Origin: DATMRS01 sp035566015
Lineage (GTDB): Bacteria > Pseudomonadota > Alphaproteobacteria > Sphingomonadales > Sphingomonadaceae
Length of the DNA: 64,000 nt
Direction of reading: 5' to 3'
Assembly (NCBI GenBank): GCA_035566015.1
Contig: DATMRS010000002.1
Location: forward strand, 124,001 to 188,000
In this document: positions 24,706 to 33,429 of the stretch, in pieces
Layout: each line of letters begins with the position of its first letter
Position numbering within the stretch: position 1 is the stretch's first letter
Position numbers and translations under genes: made by a program
Notes under the pieces: model-generated
The model's database searches: none
What the model saw: the letters and a program-made list of their open reading frames with translations, nothing else
What the model was told of the DNA's origin: nothing

Positions 24706-26820
24706 TCAATAATCGAAGCGGATCGTGCCTATCGCGCTGCGCGGGGCGGCATAGAATGCCTGGCCCCATTCGAGCGAGTTCAGATATTTCCTGTTGGTCA
24801 CGTTGCGGACGTTCACGCTGGCGTGGACATGATCGGCCAGCCGCACCCCGGCCAGCAGGTCGAGGACCGCATAGCCGCTCTGGCGGATGGGCAGCCCGCC
24901 AGTATCGTCGGTCGCGCTGATCCTGCTCTGGTAGCGAAACTGGGCGCCGAGCTTCAGATCATGCCATTCGGGAACTTCGTAGGTCGCGGCCAGCTTGAAG
25001 GCATTGCGCGGGACGAAGGTCCGCGCCTTTTGGCCCTGATCGTCGTGGATCTTCAGGTGCGTGAAGCCGCCGCTCAGCAGCCAGTGATCGGTGACGCGGC
25101 CGGAGACTTCGACTTCGAAGCCCTTCGACGTCGTATCCACGCCTTCATAATAGTCGACGCCCAGCGGCCCGTCGCTGCCGTCGAACGTGCCGACATAGGT
25201 TGCGAGCCCACGCTGCCTTGCCTTGAACAGAGCGGCGGTCGCGTAGAGCCGCCCGTCGAGCCAGCTCCCCTTGATTCCGCCTTCGACGCTCGTGCCCTTG
25301 GCGGGCACCAGACGCCGATTGTCGATATCCACCTGGCTCTGCGGCGCATAGATATCGGTATAGCTGGCGTAGACCGTCAGGTGGGGGGTGAGATCGAACA
25401 GCAGGCCGGCATAGGGGCTGACCTTGTGATCGTTGCGCGCGAGATCGGAGCCGTAGGAAAAGCCGGTCGTCTTCAGCCACACCGCGGAAACGCCTGCCAC
25501 GCCCTTCAACTGATCGGTGAAGTTGAGATGGATCGCGCCATAGACGCGGGTGAGGCGATCATGCTCGCGTCCTTGCAGCTCGGCCTCGGGAAAGCTTGGC
25601 TCGACGGGAACGAAGGAGCTTAGTTCGCGGATGTCGCCATAGTCGATCTCGACGCCAGGATCGGCTTCATATTCGGTTTCGCGCAGCCAGCCGTTCGACA
25701 CGCCGACGGCGATCTGATGGCGCCGACCGAACAGCTCGACGCTGCCCGAAGCATAGCCGTCGATCAGATATTGCTTGTTCCGGGTAGGATAGAAGCCGCT
25801 GCTTCCGGTCACGCCCAATCCGGTTTCCGGATCAGGCGTGCCGCCAGCATAGATGCGGAGCGCATGCGAATCGAGATCGTTGTAGGTGAACACGCCACGT
25901 ACCGACCAGTCGCCGCCGAGCTGATAGGTCAGCTCGCCGAACGCGCTCTGATTGACGACATTCGCGTAGGTCCACGGCGCCGAGGTGGAGGCGGAGCGTG
26001 CATAGGGAATGCGGCTGCCGTCGCTGTAGACGAGCGGCAGCGCGCCCCACAGGACGCCGTCGGCGCGATTGTCCTGCCGCGAATAGCCGATCGTGGCGGT
26101 CAGGCCGGGCACGATATCCCAGGCCAGCAGACCGCCCACGACATCCCGATTGACCTTGTTGTAATCCAGATAGGAATTGCGCTCCTCATGCGCGCCGATG
26201 ACGCGCGCCCGTATCGTGCCGGCGGCGTTGAGCGGCCCCGATACGTCGCCTTCCAGTCGCCACATGTCGAAGGAGCCCAGAGAGGCCGAGGCATTCGCCT
26301 GGAACTCGGCCGTCGGGCGCTTGCGCAGATAATTGATCGTGGCGGAAGGATTGCCGATGCCGGTCATGATCGCATTCGCACCACGCACGACATCGACGCG
26401 TTCGAACAGGATCGTGTCGAGATCACCCTCGACCGCGGCGAGGAGCGGGAGGCCGATTCCGTCGACCTGCAAATTGGTGATGGCGAAGCCGCGCGCGGTA
26501 TAGTCCGTGCGATCGGTTTCGTTGCGCTGGACCGTAACGCCGACGGTCTGTTCGAGCAGATCGTTGATGTTCGTCAGCGCGAAATCATCGATCCGTTGCC
26601 GATCGACGACCGTGATCGATTGCGGTGTCTCGCGCAGGGAAAGATCAAGACCGGTCGCCGATGCGCTTTCGTTCAGCCCTGATTGTTTGGATTGGGCGGC
26701 CGTAACGACGATGTCGTTTCTGGACCAGCTATCGGCAGCGTCCGCCCCGGCCGCATAAGCCGGTGCAGCCATTACTACCCACATGGAGGCCGTCGCCAGC
26801 AATCCCCTGACCAATTTCAT
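24706..26820 (-). CDS. TonB-dependent siderophore receptor
   Basis: 704 aa. The signal peptide (1-23, ending AYAA) is followed by IVVTAAQ, a plug domain typical of the TonB-siderophore family (LRETPQSITVVDRQRIDDF, YTARGF, LFERVDVVRGANAIM, GNPSATINYLRKRP) and a barrel ending IGTIRFDY with the terminal aromatic residue. It resembles the FhuE/FpvA class of ferric-siderophore receptors. No STN domain is present, so unlike the 17 kb receptor it would not signal through FecR. No siderophore biosynthesis or ABC importer genes are nearby. The ligand is unknown. Confidence 0.9.
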   Translation of the reverse strand: MKLVRGLLATASMWVVMAAPAYAAGADAADSWSRNDIVVTAAQSKQSGLNESASATGLDLSLRETPQSITVVDRQRIDDFALTNINDLLEQTVGVTVQRNETDRTDYTARGFAITNLQVDGIGLPLLAAVEGDLDTILFERVDVVRGANAIMTGIGNPSATINYLRKRPTAEFQANASASLGSFDMWRLEGDVSGPLNAAGTIRARVIGAHEERNSYLDYNKVNRDVVGGLLAWDIVPGLTATIGYSRQDNRADGVLWGALPLVYSDGSRIPYARSASTSAPWTYANVVNQSAFGELTYQLGGDWSVRGVFTYNDLDSHALRIYAGGTPDPETGLGVTGSSGFYPTRNKQYLIDGYASGSVELFGRRHQIAVGVSNGWLRETEYEADPGVEIDYGDIRELSSFVPVEPSFPEAELQGREHDRLTRVYGAIHLNFTDQLKGVAGVSAVWLKTTGFSYGSDLARNDHKVSPYAGLLFDLTPHLTVYASYTDIYAPQSQVDIDNRRLVPAKGTSVEGGIKGSWLDGRLYATAALFKARQRGLATYVGTFDGSDGPLGVDYYEGVDTTSKGFEVEVSGRVTDHWLLSGGFTHLKIHDDQGQKARTFVPRNAFKLAATYEVPEWHDLKLGAQFRYQSRISATDDTGGLPIRQSGYAVLDLLAGVRLADHVHASVNVRNVTNRKYLNSLEWGQAFYAAPRSAIGTIRFDY

Positions 26821-26864
26821 GATGTCCCCTTCCGCAGTCGGGGCGGCCTAAGCGCTGTGCTAAC

Positions 26865-26881
26865 GCGAATCAAGTGCATTT
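26865..26881. promoter_or_regulatory. Possible weak Fur-box-like site upstream of siderophore receptor
   Basis: GCGAATCAAGTGCATTT lies about 45 bp upstream of the receptor start. Its left half fits the palindromic GCGAATCATTCGC-type alphaproteobacterial Fur sites, but the right half matches poorly. Offered only because the downstream gene is an expected iron-regulated receptor. Confidence 0.2.
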
Positions 26882-27018
26882 ATGAAGTAAGAACGGGCGC
26901 GGCATGAAGGGCGGGTGGCTGATGCCGAATGTTGGCCTTGCTTCCAATGGCGGTGGAAAGCGGTCGTTCGCCCCTTTATCGTCGGGGGCGGATTTCGATC
27001 AACACACGGAATCAATCG

Positions 27019-27678
27019 ATGGCGATCACCATCACCGCCTTTGAAAATTCGCCCGATCGCGGCAGGGGGCTGGCGCGGGATATGCCGGTGCGCTGGGCGC
27101 TGGAGGAAGTGGGCCAGGCTTATGACGTCCGGCTTGTGTCGTTTGAGGCGATGAAGGCGCCCGCATATCTTGCGCTGCATCCCTTCGGGCAGATTCCGAC
27201 CTTTGAAGAGGATGGTCTTGTCCTCTTCGAATCAGGGGCGATCCTCCTCCACATCGCGGAGCGTTATCCGGGCCTGCTGCCGGACGATCCGAATGCACGC
27301 GCGCGCGTGATCGCCTGGATGTTCGCCGCGCTCAACACCGTGGAACCGCCCATCGTCGAACGCGCCGTCGCTACGATCATCGAGCGCGACAAGAGCTGGT
27401 ATGAGGCGCGGCTGCCGATCCTCAACGATCGCGTCCGTGCTCGCCTGGGTCAGCTTTCAAACCGATTGGGCGATGCCGACTGGCTCGACGGCGCATTCAG
27501 CGCCGGCGATCTGCTGATGGTGACGGTGCTGCGCAGACTGGAACGAACCGGGCTGCTGGAGCCCTATCCGCGCCTCTCTGCCTATATCGCCCGCGGTGAG
27601 GCGCGACCCGCCTTCAAGCGCGCGTTCGACGGTCAATTGGCGGTCTTCGCCAGAAGCGGGCAGGCGGCTGAGGACTGA
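27019..27678 (+). CDS. Glutathione S-transferase family protein
   Basis: 219 aa. N-terminal thioredoxin-like domain with RDMPVRWALEEVGQAYDV, HPFGQIPTFEEDG and the glutathione-gamma-glutamyl site LFESGAILLHIAERY, then an all-alpha C-terminal domain (WLDGAFSAGDLLMVTVLRRL). The residue pattern is that of bacterial GSTs used in detoxification or ring-cleavage pathways. The SD before ATG 27019 is poor, but homology starts at MAITITAF. It converges with cpaF, 4 bp between stops. Confidence 0.88.
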   Translation: MAITITAFENSPDRGRGLARDMPVRWALEEVGQAYDVRLVSFEAMKAPAYLALHPFGQIPTFEEDGLVLFESGAILLHIAERYPGLLPDDPNARARVIAWMFAALNTVEPPIVERAVATIIERDKSWYEARLPILNDRVRARLGQLSNRLGDADWLDGAFSAGDLLMVTVLRRLERTGLLEPYPRLSAYIARGEARPAFKRAFDGQLAVFARSGQAAED

Positions 27679-27682
27679 TCCT

Positions 27683-29209
27683 CTACAGGCACGCTTCCAG
27701 CAGCGGCTGATCGAAGCCGAACTGTTTCGCCTTGTCGAGTGTGTAGGGGCGCAAACCCATCGATCGATATTCGCCGACGATCTTTCCGTCGGCGCTCTCG
27801 TCGAGATATTCGAACTTGAACAATTCCTGCGTGACGATCACCGCCCCTTCCATGCCAATCACCTCGGTGACGTTGGTGACGCGGCGCGAACCGTCGCGCA
27901 GCCGCTTCACCTGCACGATCAGGTCCACCGAATCGGCGATCTGGCGGCTGATCGCTTCCTTCGGCACCTTGATGTCGGACATCATCACCATATTCTCCAT
28001 ACGCGCCAGCGCCTCGCGCGGGCTGTTGGAGTGGAGGGTGCACATCGATCCATCGTGGCCGGTGTTCATCGCGGCCAGCATGTCGAAACATTCCGCGCCG
28101 CGAATTTCGCCCAGGATGATGCGATCGGGCCGCATGCGCAGCGCGTTGACGACAAGATCGCGGATCGAGATCGCGCCATTGCCTTCCAGATTGGCCGGGC
28201 GCGTTTCCAGCGGCAGCCAGTGCGGCTGTTGCAGACGCAATTCGGCGGCGTCCTCGATCGTTATGACGCGCTCGCCGGGGTCGATCAGCTTCGACAGCGC
28301 ATTGAGCATCGTCGTCTTGCCCGATCCGGTGCCGCCCGAAATGACGATGTTGAAGCGGCTCGCGCCCGCGATCTTCAGCGCGGTCGCCATCTTCTCGCTC
28401 ATCGATCCGCCCTTCGCCATCATGTCGAGCGTGATCGGCTTGGCGGAGAATTTACGGATCGAGATGGCGGTGCCGCGCAGCGACAGCGGCGGGACGATCA
28501 CGTTGACGCGGCTGCCGTCGGAGAGGCGCGCGTCGGCGAGCGGCGTCGTCTGATCGACGCGGCGGCCGACCTTGCTCACGATCCGCTGTGCGATCTGGAA
28601 GAGGTGCGCCTCGTCGCGGAAGCTGATCTGCGCGAGTTCCAGCTTGCCCTTGCGCTCGATATAGGTCTGATCGGGGCCGTTCACCATGATATCGGTGATC
28701 TGCGGATCGGCGAGAAGCTCCTCCAGCGGCCCCAAACCCAGCAATTCATCGACGAGCACCTTTTCCAGCGCGAACTGCTCGCGCCGGTTCAGCGTGATCT
28801 TCAGTTCGGCGAGCACCTCGCCGATGATCGGGCGGAATTCCTCGGCCAGCTCGTCCTTCGACAAGGTCGCCGCCGCCTCGGGATCGACGCGTTCCAGCAG
28901 GCGGGGGAGGACCTGTTCCTTGATCTTGTGGACCGACGCCTCAAACCCTTCGGCCTTCGAACTGGCGGCTTCGCCCGATGCTTCCTGCCTGCTGGCGAGC
29001 CGCGCCATCGCATCCATGTGCAGCGGCAGCGCGTCCGCCAGCGGGTCGGGCAGCGCGTTCGGATCGATCGGCGGGAACTGGGCGCCGCCCTCTGCGGGGG
29101 GCGGAGGCACGACGACGGTGCCGTTCGCCTGCATTGGTTTGGCGACCCCGAACGATGAACGGGGGGCGCTGCCTGCGAGATTGCCGCTGCGACGCCCGAA
29201 TGCGCTCAT
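27683..29209 (-). CDS. cpaF: CpaF/TadA-family secretion ATPase (orphan)
   Basis: 508 aa. A Pro-rich flexible N-terminus (about 20-65) precedes a helical N-domain (LEKVLVDELLGLGPLEELL, ITDIMVNGPDQTYIERKG) and a RecA-like ATPase core. The core has Walker A GGTGSGKT (292-299), an Asp box region ERVITIEDAAELRL and the Walker B-like RMRPDRIILGEIRGAE. CpaF powers tad/flp pilus assembly, yet no other cpa/tad gene is in this window. The ATG at 29209 with SD GAGGTG (spacing 8) is preferred over one 9 bp upstream. Confidence 0.9.
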   Translation of the reverse strand: MSAFGRRSGNLAGSAPRSSFGVAKPMQANGTVVVPPPPAEGGAQFPPIDPNALPDPLADALPLHMDAMARLASRQEASGEAASSKAEGFEASVHKIKEQVLPRLLERVDPEAAATLSKDELAEEFRPIIGEVLAELKITLNRREQFALEKVLVDELLGLGPLEELLADPQITDIMVNGPDQTYIERKGKLELAQISFRDEAHLFQIAQRIVSKVGRRVDQTTPLADARLSDGSRVNVIVPPLSLRGTAISIRKFSAKPITLDMMAKGGSMSEKMATALKIAGASRFNIVISGGTGSGKTTMLNALSKLIDPGERVITIEDAAELRLQQPHWLPLETRPANLEGNGAISIRDLVVNALRMRPDRIILGEIRGAECFDMLAAMNTGHDGSMCTLHSNSPREALARMENMVMMSDIKVPKEAISRQIADSVDLIVQVKRLRDGSRRVTNVTEVIGMEGAVIVTQELFKFEYLDESADGKIVGEYRSMGLRPYTLDKAKQFGFDQPLLEACL

Positions 29210-29286
29210 GGAAAACACACCTCTATCAAACCCGCCGCCCGCTGGCCGCCATGGCTGTTCGATAGCCGCTAAGCTTTGACAATATC

Positions 29287-30339
29287 CTAATCGGCCCCGA
29301 GGCGGGCTTCCTCGCGCAGTTTGCGCTTCACCACCCCTTCATAGAGCAGGACCGCCTTGTCCATCGCCATCGGCATCATGCGGGGGTTGGAGGTGGTGGC
29401 GATGCGCCGTTGTTGCGCCTCGATCATCACCCGATCCTCGTTGAAGGCCTTCAGCCCAAGTTCGGCGAAGAAGCTCTTCCGTTCGGCCTCGCGCGCCCAG
29501 GGGCCATAAGCGAAGAAATAGCAGGCGGTGTCGTCGGTGAGCGGCGTCACCGCCTGACAGGTGAAGGTTATGAACAGCGGCTCGCCCTCGGGCCGTGCGC
29601 CGCGTGAGCGCTCATAGGTGCCGACGGGATGACGCTCGGTCCTCTGGAGGAAGATGCCGGGCATCAGGAAATCATAACGGGTCCAAAGGTCGATCGTCTC
29701 GACGTCCCGCGCGCTGTGCCCGGCGGGGTTGACCGGTTGCGCGGCCATCCACCGTTCCACCCGGACGCCATTGTCGAGCCTCATGGCGGACAGGTCCGCG
29801 TTCAGCCAGCCGGTGGCCGCCGCCGCGCTGCCGCCGGCGAAGCTGTTCGCATGGACATAGGCGATATGCGACAGGTCGAGGAGGTTGTCGTGGATCAGGC
29901 TGGCGGGCGCGGCATAATCCAGCCGGCCGGGCTCCATCGCCCAGTCAGCGTGCTCATAGCCGACGAAATCGGGGATCAGGTCCTCGTCCGCAAGGGCGGG
30001 ATCGCCCATCCATATCCAGACTGCGCTGTGGCGTTCGGCAATGGGATAGGCGCGGACGCATGCTTGCTGCGGCACCAGATCCTGCCCCGGTATCTCCACC
30101 ACCTTGCCGTCGGGCGCAAAGAGAAGCCCATGATACATGCAGCGCAGATTGGCGCCCTCGCAGCGGCCGTGGGATAGCGGCGCAAGCCGGTGCACGCAGC
30201 GATCCTCCAGCGCGACGACGGCCCTCGCCGGCGTGCGATAGAAGGCGATCGCCTCGCCGAGAATCGTTTCGGCATGGATGGCGCCGGTCGCAAAATCGCG
30301 GTTCCAGCCGGCCATGTACCAGCAATTCCGGGGATACAT
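29287..30339 (-). CDS. Rieske-type aromatic ring oxygenase / O-demethylase, VanA-like
   Basis: 350 aa. The Rieske [2Fe-2S] site is C48-x-H50 and C67-x2-H70 (CVHRLAPLSHGRC, RCMYHG). The catalytic domain has the mononuclear iron motif NLLDLSHIAYVH with N152, D155, H158 and H163. The N-terminal YPRNCWYMAGW is typical of the vanillate O-demethylase/PaO branch of oxygenases, which remove methyl groups from methoxylated aromatics or oxidise ring substrates using a separate reductase. No reductase gene is adjacent. It is 44 bp downstream of the SDR gene on the same strand, so the two form one transcript. Confidence 0.9.
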   Translation of the reverse strand: MYPRNCWYMAGWNRDFATGAIHAETILGEAIAFYRTPARAVVALEDRCVHRLAPLSHGRCEGANLRCMYHGLLFAPDGKVVEIPGQDLVPQQACVRAYPIAERHSAVWIWMGDPALADEDLIPDFVGYEHADWAMEPGRLDYAAPASLIHDNLLDLSHIAYVHANSFAGGSAAAATGWLNADLSAMRLDNGVRVERWMAAQPVNPAGHSARDVETIDLWTRYDFLMPGIFLQRTERHPVGTYERSRGARPEGEPLFITFTCQAVTPLTDDTACYFFAYGPWAREAERKSFFAELGLKAFNEDRVMIEAQQRRIATTSNPRMMPMAMDKAVLLYEGVVKRKLREEARLGAD

Positions 30340-30383
30340 CCTCGCCTCCTTCGTTCATCGGCGCCGCGCCGGGCGCCCCTGGA

Positions 30384-31283
30384 TCAGTCGTTCCGTACCA
30401 GGGTGCCGCCTTCGGTGGCGCTCGCACGGCGGCGTTCCTCGATCGCCAGCCGTTCCGGCGGCACCGCTTCATCGGGAAAGGCCGCCACGAGCGCGTCCCC
30501 CATCTCGCGCAGTTCCTCGCGAAATTCCGGATGGCTGAAGATGACCGGCTGGTTGGCGAGGATGCCCGCGATCGTCTTCCGGCCGACTTCGTCCGGATCC
30601 ATGCCGTGTCTCATGATCTCTCCGAAGGCGCGGGTGAAATCGGTGTCCGGCTTGAACTGCGTGTCGCCATAGCGGGCGGGGCGCTTCTCGGCGGCGTGGT
30701 GAATATTGCTTCGTGTGAGGCCGGGCGCCAGTTCGGAGACGCCGATATTGTCGGCCGCCAGCGCCGGCTGCAGCGATGCCGTCAGGCCACGCACCGCGAA
30801 CTTGGAGGTCGAGTAGAGTCCTACCTCACCAGCGGGCAGGTAGGCGGCCATCGACGAGACGTTGACGATATGGCCGCCTTCGCCGTGGCGGCGGATGCGC
30901 GGTATGCAGGCTGACACGCCGTGGACCACGCCGTAGAAGTTGACCTGCATGATCCATTCCCAATCGCTCGGTGTCGCCTGATCGATCGTGCCGGGGAATG
31001 TCGTGCCGGCATTGTTGACCAGAATGTGGAGCTTGCCGAACCGCGCTTCGGTTTGGTCGGCCGCGCGCTCCCATTCGGCCCGATCCGTCACGTCGAGCTT
31101 GACGGGCAGGACCTCGGCATCCGGTCGCCGCGCAAAATACCGCATTGCCTGATCGCGATGGTCCTCGCGGCGATAGCCGAGTGCGACTTTCACCCCCCGA
31201 TCCACGAAAGCCTTGGCGATGCCGAGGCCGATCCCGCTGACCGCGCCGCTGATCAGCGCGACTTTCCCGTCCAGAGTTTCCAT
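30384..31283 (-). CDS. Short-chain dehydrogenase/reductase (SDR) of the catabolic cluster
   Basis: 299 aa classical SDR. Cofactor motif SGAVSGIG replaces the usual TGxxxGIG, with NNAG, a catalytic Ser region (VNVSSMAAY) and YSTSK as the active-site Tyr/Lys. It carries a longer C-terminal region (about 70 residues beyond the core) common in SDRs of unclear substrate. Frame extends to 31352, but METLDGKVALI at 31283 is the family start. It is transcribed divergently from the NAD(P)-binding gene, and a palindromic operator lies 30 bp upstream of its start. Confidence 0.88.
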   Translation of the reverse strand: METLDGKVALISGAVSGIGLGIAKAFVDRGVKVALGYRREDHRDQAMRYFARRPDAEVLPVKLDVTDRAEWERAADQTEARFGKLHILVNNAGTTFPGTIDQATPSDWEWIMQVNFYGVVHGVSACIPRIRRHGEGGHIVNVSSMAAYLPAGEVGLYSTSKFAVRGLTASLQPALAADNIGVSELAPGLTRSNIHHAAEKRPARYGDTQFKPDTDFTRAFGEIMRHGMDPDEVGRKTIAGILANQPVIFSHPEFREELREMGDALVAAFPDEAVPPERLAIEERRRASATEGGTLVRND

Positions 31284-31313
31284 CCGCGCCTCGATCCTGT
31301 GCGGCATCGTGTG

Positions 31314-31325
31314 ATACGATCGTAT
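31314..31325. promoter_or_regulatory. Palindromic operator 1 of the divergent catabolic promoters
   Basis: Perfect 12-bp palindrome ATACGATCGTAT. It overlaps the probable minus-strand -10 TACGAT (plus 31319-31324), which pairs with a -35 TTGCGG (plus 31342-31347) at 17 bp. Binding would block the SDR-Rieske promoter. An almost identical site lies 55 bp away at 31370. The short symmetric TACGATCGTA form resembles TetR-family operators; no regulator gene is in this window. Confidence 0.65.
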
Positions 31326-31354
31326 AGAAAGGCCCCGGACGCCGCAACGCACGA

Positions 31355-31383
31355 TTGCCTCGCAAATAGTACGATCGTATGAA
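31355..31383 (+). promoter_or_regulatory. Promoter with palindromic operator 2 for the plus-strand catabolic genes
   Basis: Candidate promoter TTGCCT (31355-31360), 17 bp, TATGAA (31378-31383). The operator TACGATCGTAT (31370-31380) covers the end of the spacer and the -10. It repeats 11 consecutive bases of operator 1 (31315-31325). The placement, mirror-like with respect to the minus-strand promoter, implies that one repressor shuts both transcripts. Confidence 0.6.
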
Positions 31384-31420
31384 TTGCGACAAGGAAGAGT
31401 TCTGGCCGGGGAGGGGGCAT

Positions 31421-32083
31421 ATGAAAGCGGCGCTGATCGGCGCGACGGGTTTCGTCGGCGAATCCATTCTCAACGAGGCATTGCGCCATGAGGATGTCGA
31501 GGTGACGGCGGTCGTTCGCAACACGGGCAAGCTGGCTCCGTATGCGCGGTTGACCGCCGTTTCCTGCGATATTCACGATATCGATGCGCTCGCGGCGGCG
31601 CTGGCGGGCCATGACGCGGTGATCCACGCCTATCATCCGGGGCGTGCCTATATCACCGATCCCAAAGTCTATGAGATGAGCATCGCCGGCCACAAGGCGG
31701 TGATCGCGGCGGTGAAGCGGGCCGGTGTCGAGCGGTTGCTCTGCGTCGGCGGGGCGGCGAGCCTGAAGACGCCCGAAGGCGCGCAATATATCGATTCATC
31801 GCATTGGGACCCGGCGTTCGATCCTTACAAACCCGCGATCCTCGGCACGCGCGCTCTTTATTATGAATTGGAGGAGGAGCCGACGCTTGACTGGGTTTTC
31901 CTCGCGCCGTCCGCCTGGCTGCGCCCGGGCGAGCGGACCGGCACCTTCCGTTATGGCAAGGACGACATGCTCTTCGACGCCGAGGGCAACAGCCGGATAT
32001 CGAACGAGGATTATGCGCTCGCCATGATCGAGGAGTTGCGTCACCCCAGCCATCATCGCGAACGGTTCACGGTCGGCTATTGA
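31421..32083 (+). CDS. NAD(P)-binding SDR-like protein (NmrA/YwnB type)
   Basis: 220 aa. It begins KAALIGATGFVGESILNEAL, an atypical SDR Rossmann motif (GATGFVG), with VTAVVRNTGKL and LLCVGGAASLKT. It ends in a C-terminal segment DWVFLAPSAWLRPGERTG. These atypical SDRs act as NAD(P)H-dependent reductases, isomerases or redox sensors. The SD GGGGAGGGGG directly precedes the ATG at 31421. First gene of the plus-strand arm under operator 2, followed 24 bp later by the ABM-domain gene. Confidence 0.85.
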   Translation: MKAALIGATGFVGESILNEALRHEDVEVTAVVRNTGKLAPYARLTAVSCDIHDIDALAAALAGHDAVIHAYHPGRAYITDPKVYEMSIAGHKAVIAAVKRAGVERLLCVGGAASLKTPEGAQYIDSSHWDPAFDPYKPAILGTRALYYELEEEPTLDWVFLAPSAWLRPGERTGTFRYGKDDMLFDAEGNSRISNEDYALAMIEELRHPSHHRERFTVGY

Positions 32084-32107
32084 ATAACGCCAGGGAAAGG
32101 CAAGGCA

Positions 32108-32398
32108 ATGAAGGGTCTTTTGATCTATTTCGATGTCGCGGCGGGCAGGCAGGCCGAATTCGAGCGGGCGATGGGCGTCCACGCAAACAATGTCCGCCGG
32201 CGCGATCCCAGCTATTCTCTCTACAGCCTCGCGAAAATACGCGACAGCGAAACGCGTTATGTGCTCGTCCAGCGCTTCGAGAGTTATGAGACGCAAGCGC
32301 GCCATCAGACTTACGACTATGTCGTGGCGGCGATGCCGGCGATCGATGTCTGCCTCGCCGGGCCGCCGACGATCGAGTGGCTCGACATCGTCGATTGA
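32108..32398 (+). CDS. ABM-domain (quinol monooxygenase-like) small protein
   Basis: 96 aa. The dimeric alpha+beta-barrel pattern is visible: LLIYFDVAAGRQAEFERAMG, SYSLYSLAKIRDSE, RYVLVQRFESYET and a final IEWLDIVD strand. Such proteins oxidise quinols or polyketide phenols without cofactor, or simply bind ligands. Its position between two dehydrogenase genes suggests it acts on an oxygenated aromatic or polyketide-like intermediate of the same pathway. Family call is moderate. Confidence 0.7.
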   Translation: MKGLLIYFDVAAGRQAEFERAMGVHANNVRRRDPSYSLYSLAKIRDSETRYVLVQRFESYETQARHQTYDYVVAAMPAIDVCLAGPPTIEWLDIVD

Positions 32399-32472
32399 GG
32401 CGGACGAAATCTCTTCTCAACTCGGCTGCTCGTGGGCGATAGTCGCCGGACACAGCATGGAGGAGACAGGGG

Positions 32473-33291
32473 ATGGAGGCGCTCGCGGCTGGAAATGTCG
32501 CCGTGGTGACGGGCGCGGCGGGCGGCATCGGCCTCGCCGTGGCGAAGAGGCTGGTCGGCCGGGGGCTGAAAGTCTGTCTGGTCGATCGGGCGGAGACGGT
32601 GGCGGATCGCGCCGGCGAACTCGGCGAGGGAGCGGCCGGCTTCGTCGCCGACGTCAGCGATCCTGCCGCCATGGCCGCGCTGGCGAACGAGGTTGCCGCG
32701 CATTTCGGGCCGGTCTCGTTCCTGATGAACAATGCCGCGATCCCGGGCGGCGCCGATGCGCTGTCCAGCTCCGCGGCGTGGGACAGGGTCATCGGCGTCA
32801 ATCTGATGGGCGTGCTGCACGGTGTGCAGAGCTTCGTGCCGGCGATGATCGAAAGCGGCCGGCCGGGGATCGTCGTCAACACCGGCTCGAAGCAGGGCAT
32901 CACCCAGCCGCCCGGCGACACCGCCTATAATGTGAGCAAATCGGGCGTGAAGGCGCTGACCGAGGGGCTGGCGCACACGTTGCGCGAGAAGACCGGCGAG
33001 CGCGTCACCGCCCATCTGCTCATCCCCGGCTTCACCTTCACGGGCATGACGGGCAACGGTGCCGGCGAGAAGCCGGAAGCCGCCTGGAGCGCCGATCAGG
33101 TCGCCGATTTCCTGTTCGCGCGATTGGCGGCGGGCGATTTCTATATCCTCTGCCCGGACAATGACGTGACCCGCGACATGGATGAGAAGCGCATGGCCTG
33201 GGCGATCGGCGACATTATCGAGAACCGTCCCGCCCTCTCGCGCTGGCACCCGTGCTACAAGGAGGCGTTCGCCGCTTTCATGCGCCGCTGA
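32473..33291 (+). CDS. Short-chain dehydrogenase/reductase (second SDR)
   Basis: 272 aa classical SDR. TGAAGGIG (14-21), NNAAIPGG, VVNTGSKQGIT around the catalytic Ser position (here T-G-S), and YNVSK as the Tyr/Lys pair. The C-terminal part (FYILCPDNDVTRDMDEKRM) fits the SDRs annotated as oxidoreductases of clavaldehyde-dehydrogenase type. It lies 74 bp after the ABM gene on the plus strand and closes this arm of the catabolic cluster. The SD GGAGACAGGGG precedes the ATG. Substrate unknown. Confidence 0.87.
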   Translation: MEALAAGNVAVVTGAAGGIGLAVAKRLVGRGLKVCLVDRAETVADRAGELGEGAAGFVADVSDPAAMAALANEVAAHFGPVSFLMNNAAIPGGADALSSSAAWDRVIGVNLMGVLHGVQSFVPAMIESGRPGIVVNTGSKQGITQPPGDTAYNVSKSGVKALTEGLAHTLREKTGERVTAHLLIPGFTFTGMTGNGAGEKPEAAWSADQVADFLFARLAAGDFYILCPDNDVTRDMDEKRMAWAIGDIIENRPALSRWHPCYKEAFAAFMRR

Positions 33292-33429
33292 TCCGATATG
33301 GTGACTGGAACGATCGACCGCACCGCGCGGTAAATTGCCGGGATTCGGCGCTTGCCCGCGCCGGCCAACTTCCACCATAGAAGGCAGACACTTCCAAACG
33401 GGAGCAATAGAGGAGCCACGCACCCGCTC

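Noticed and set aside
24527..24769. An 80-codon minus-strand frame in the gap beside the siderophore receptor
   Set aside because: Arg/Ser-rich, overlaps the receptor 3' end, and has no SD and no recognisable family.
27596..29158. A 520-codon plus-strand frame opposite cpaF
   Set aside because: Shadow of cpaF, which has Walker motifs. The translation is low complexity.
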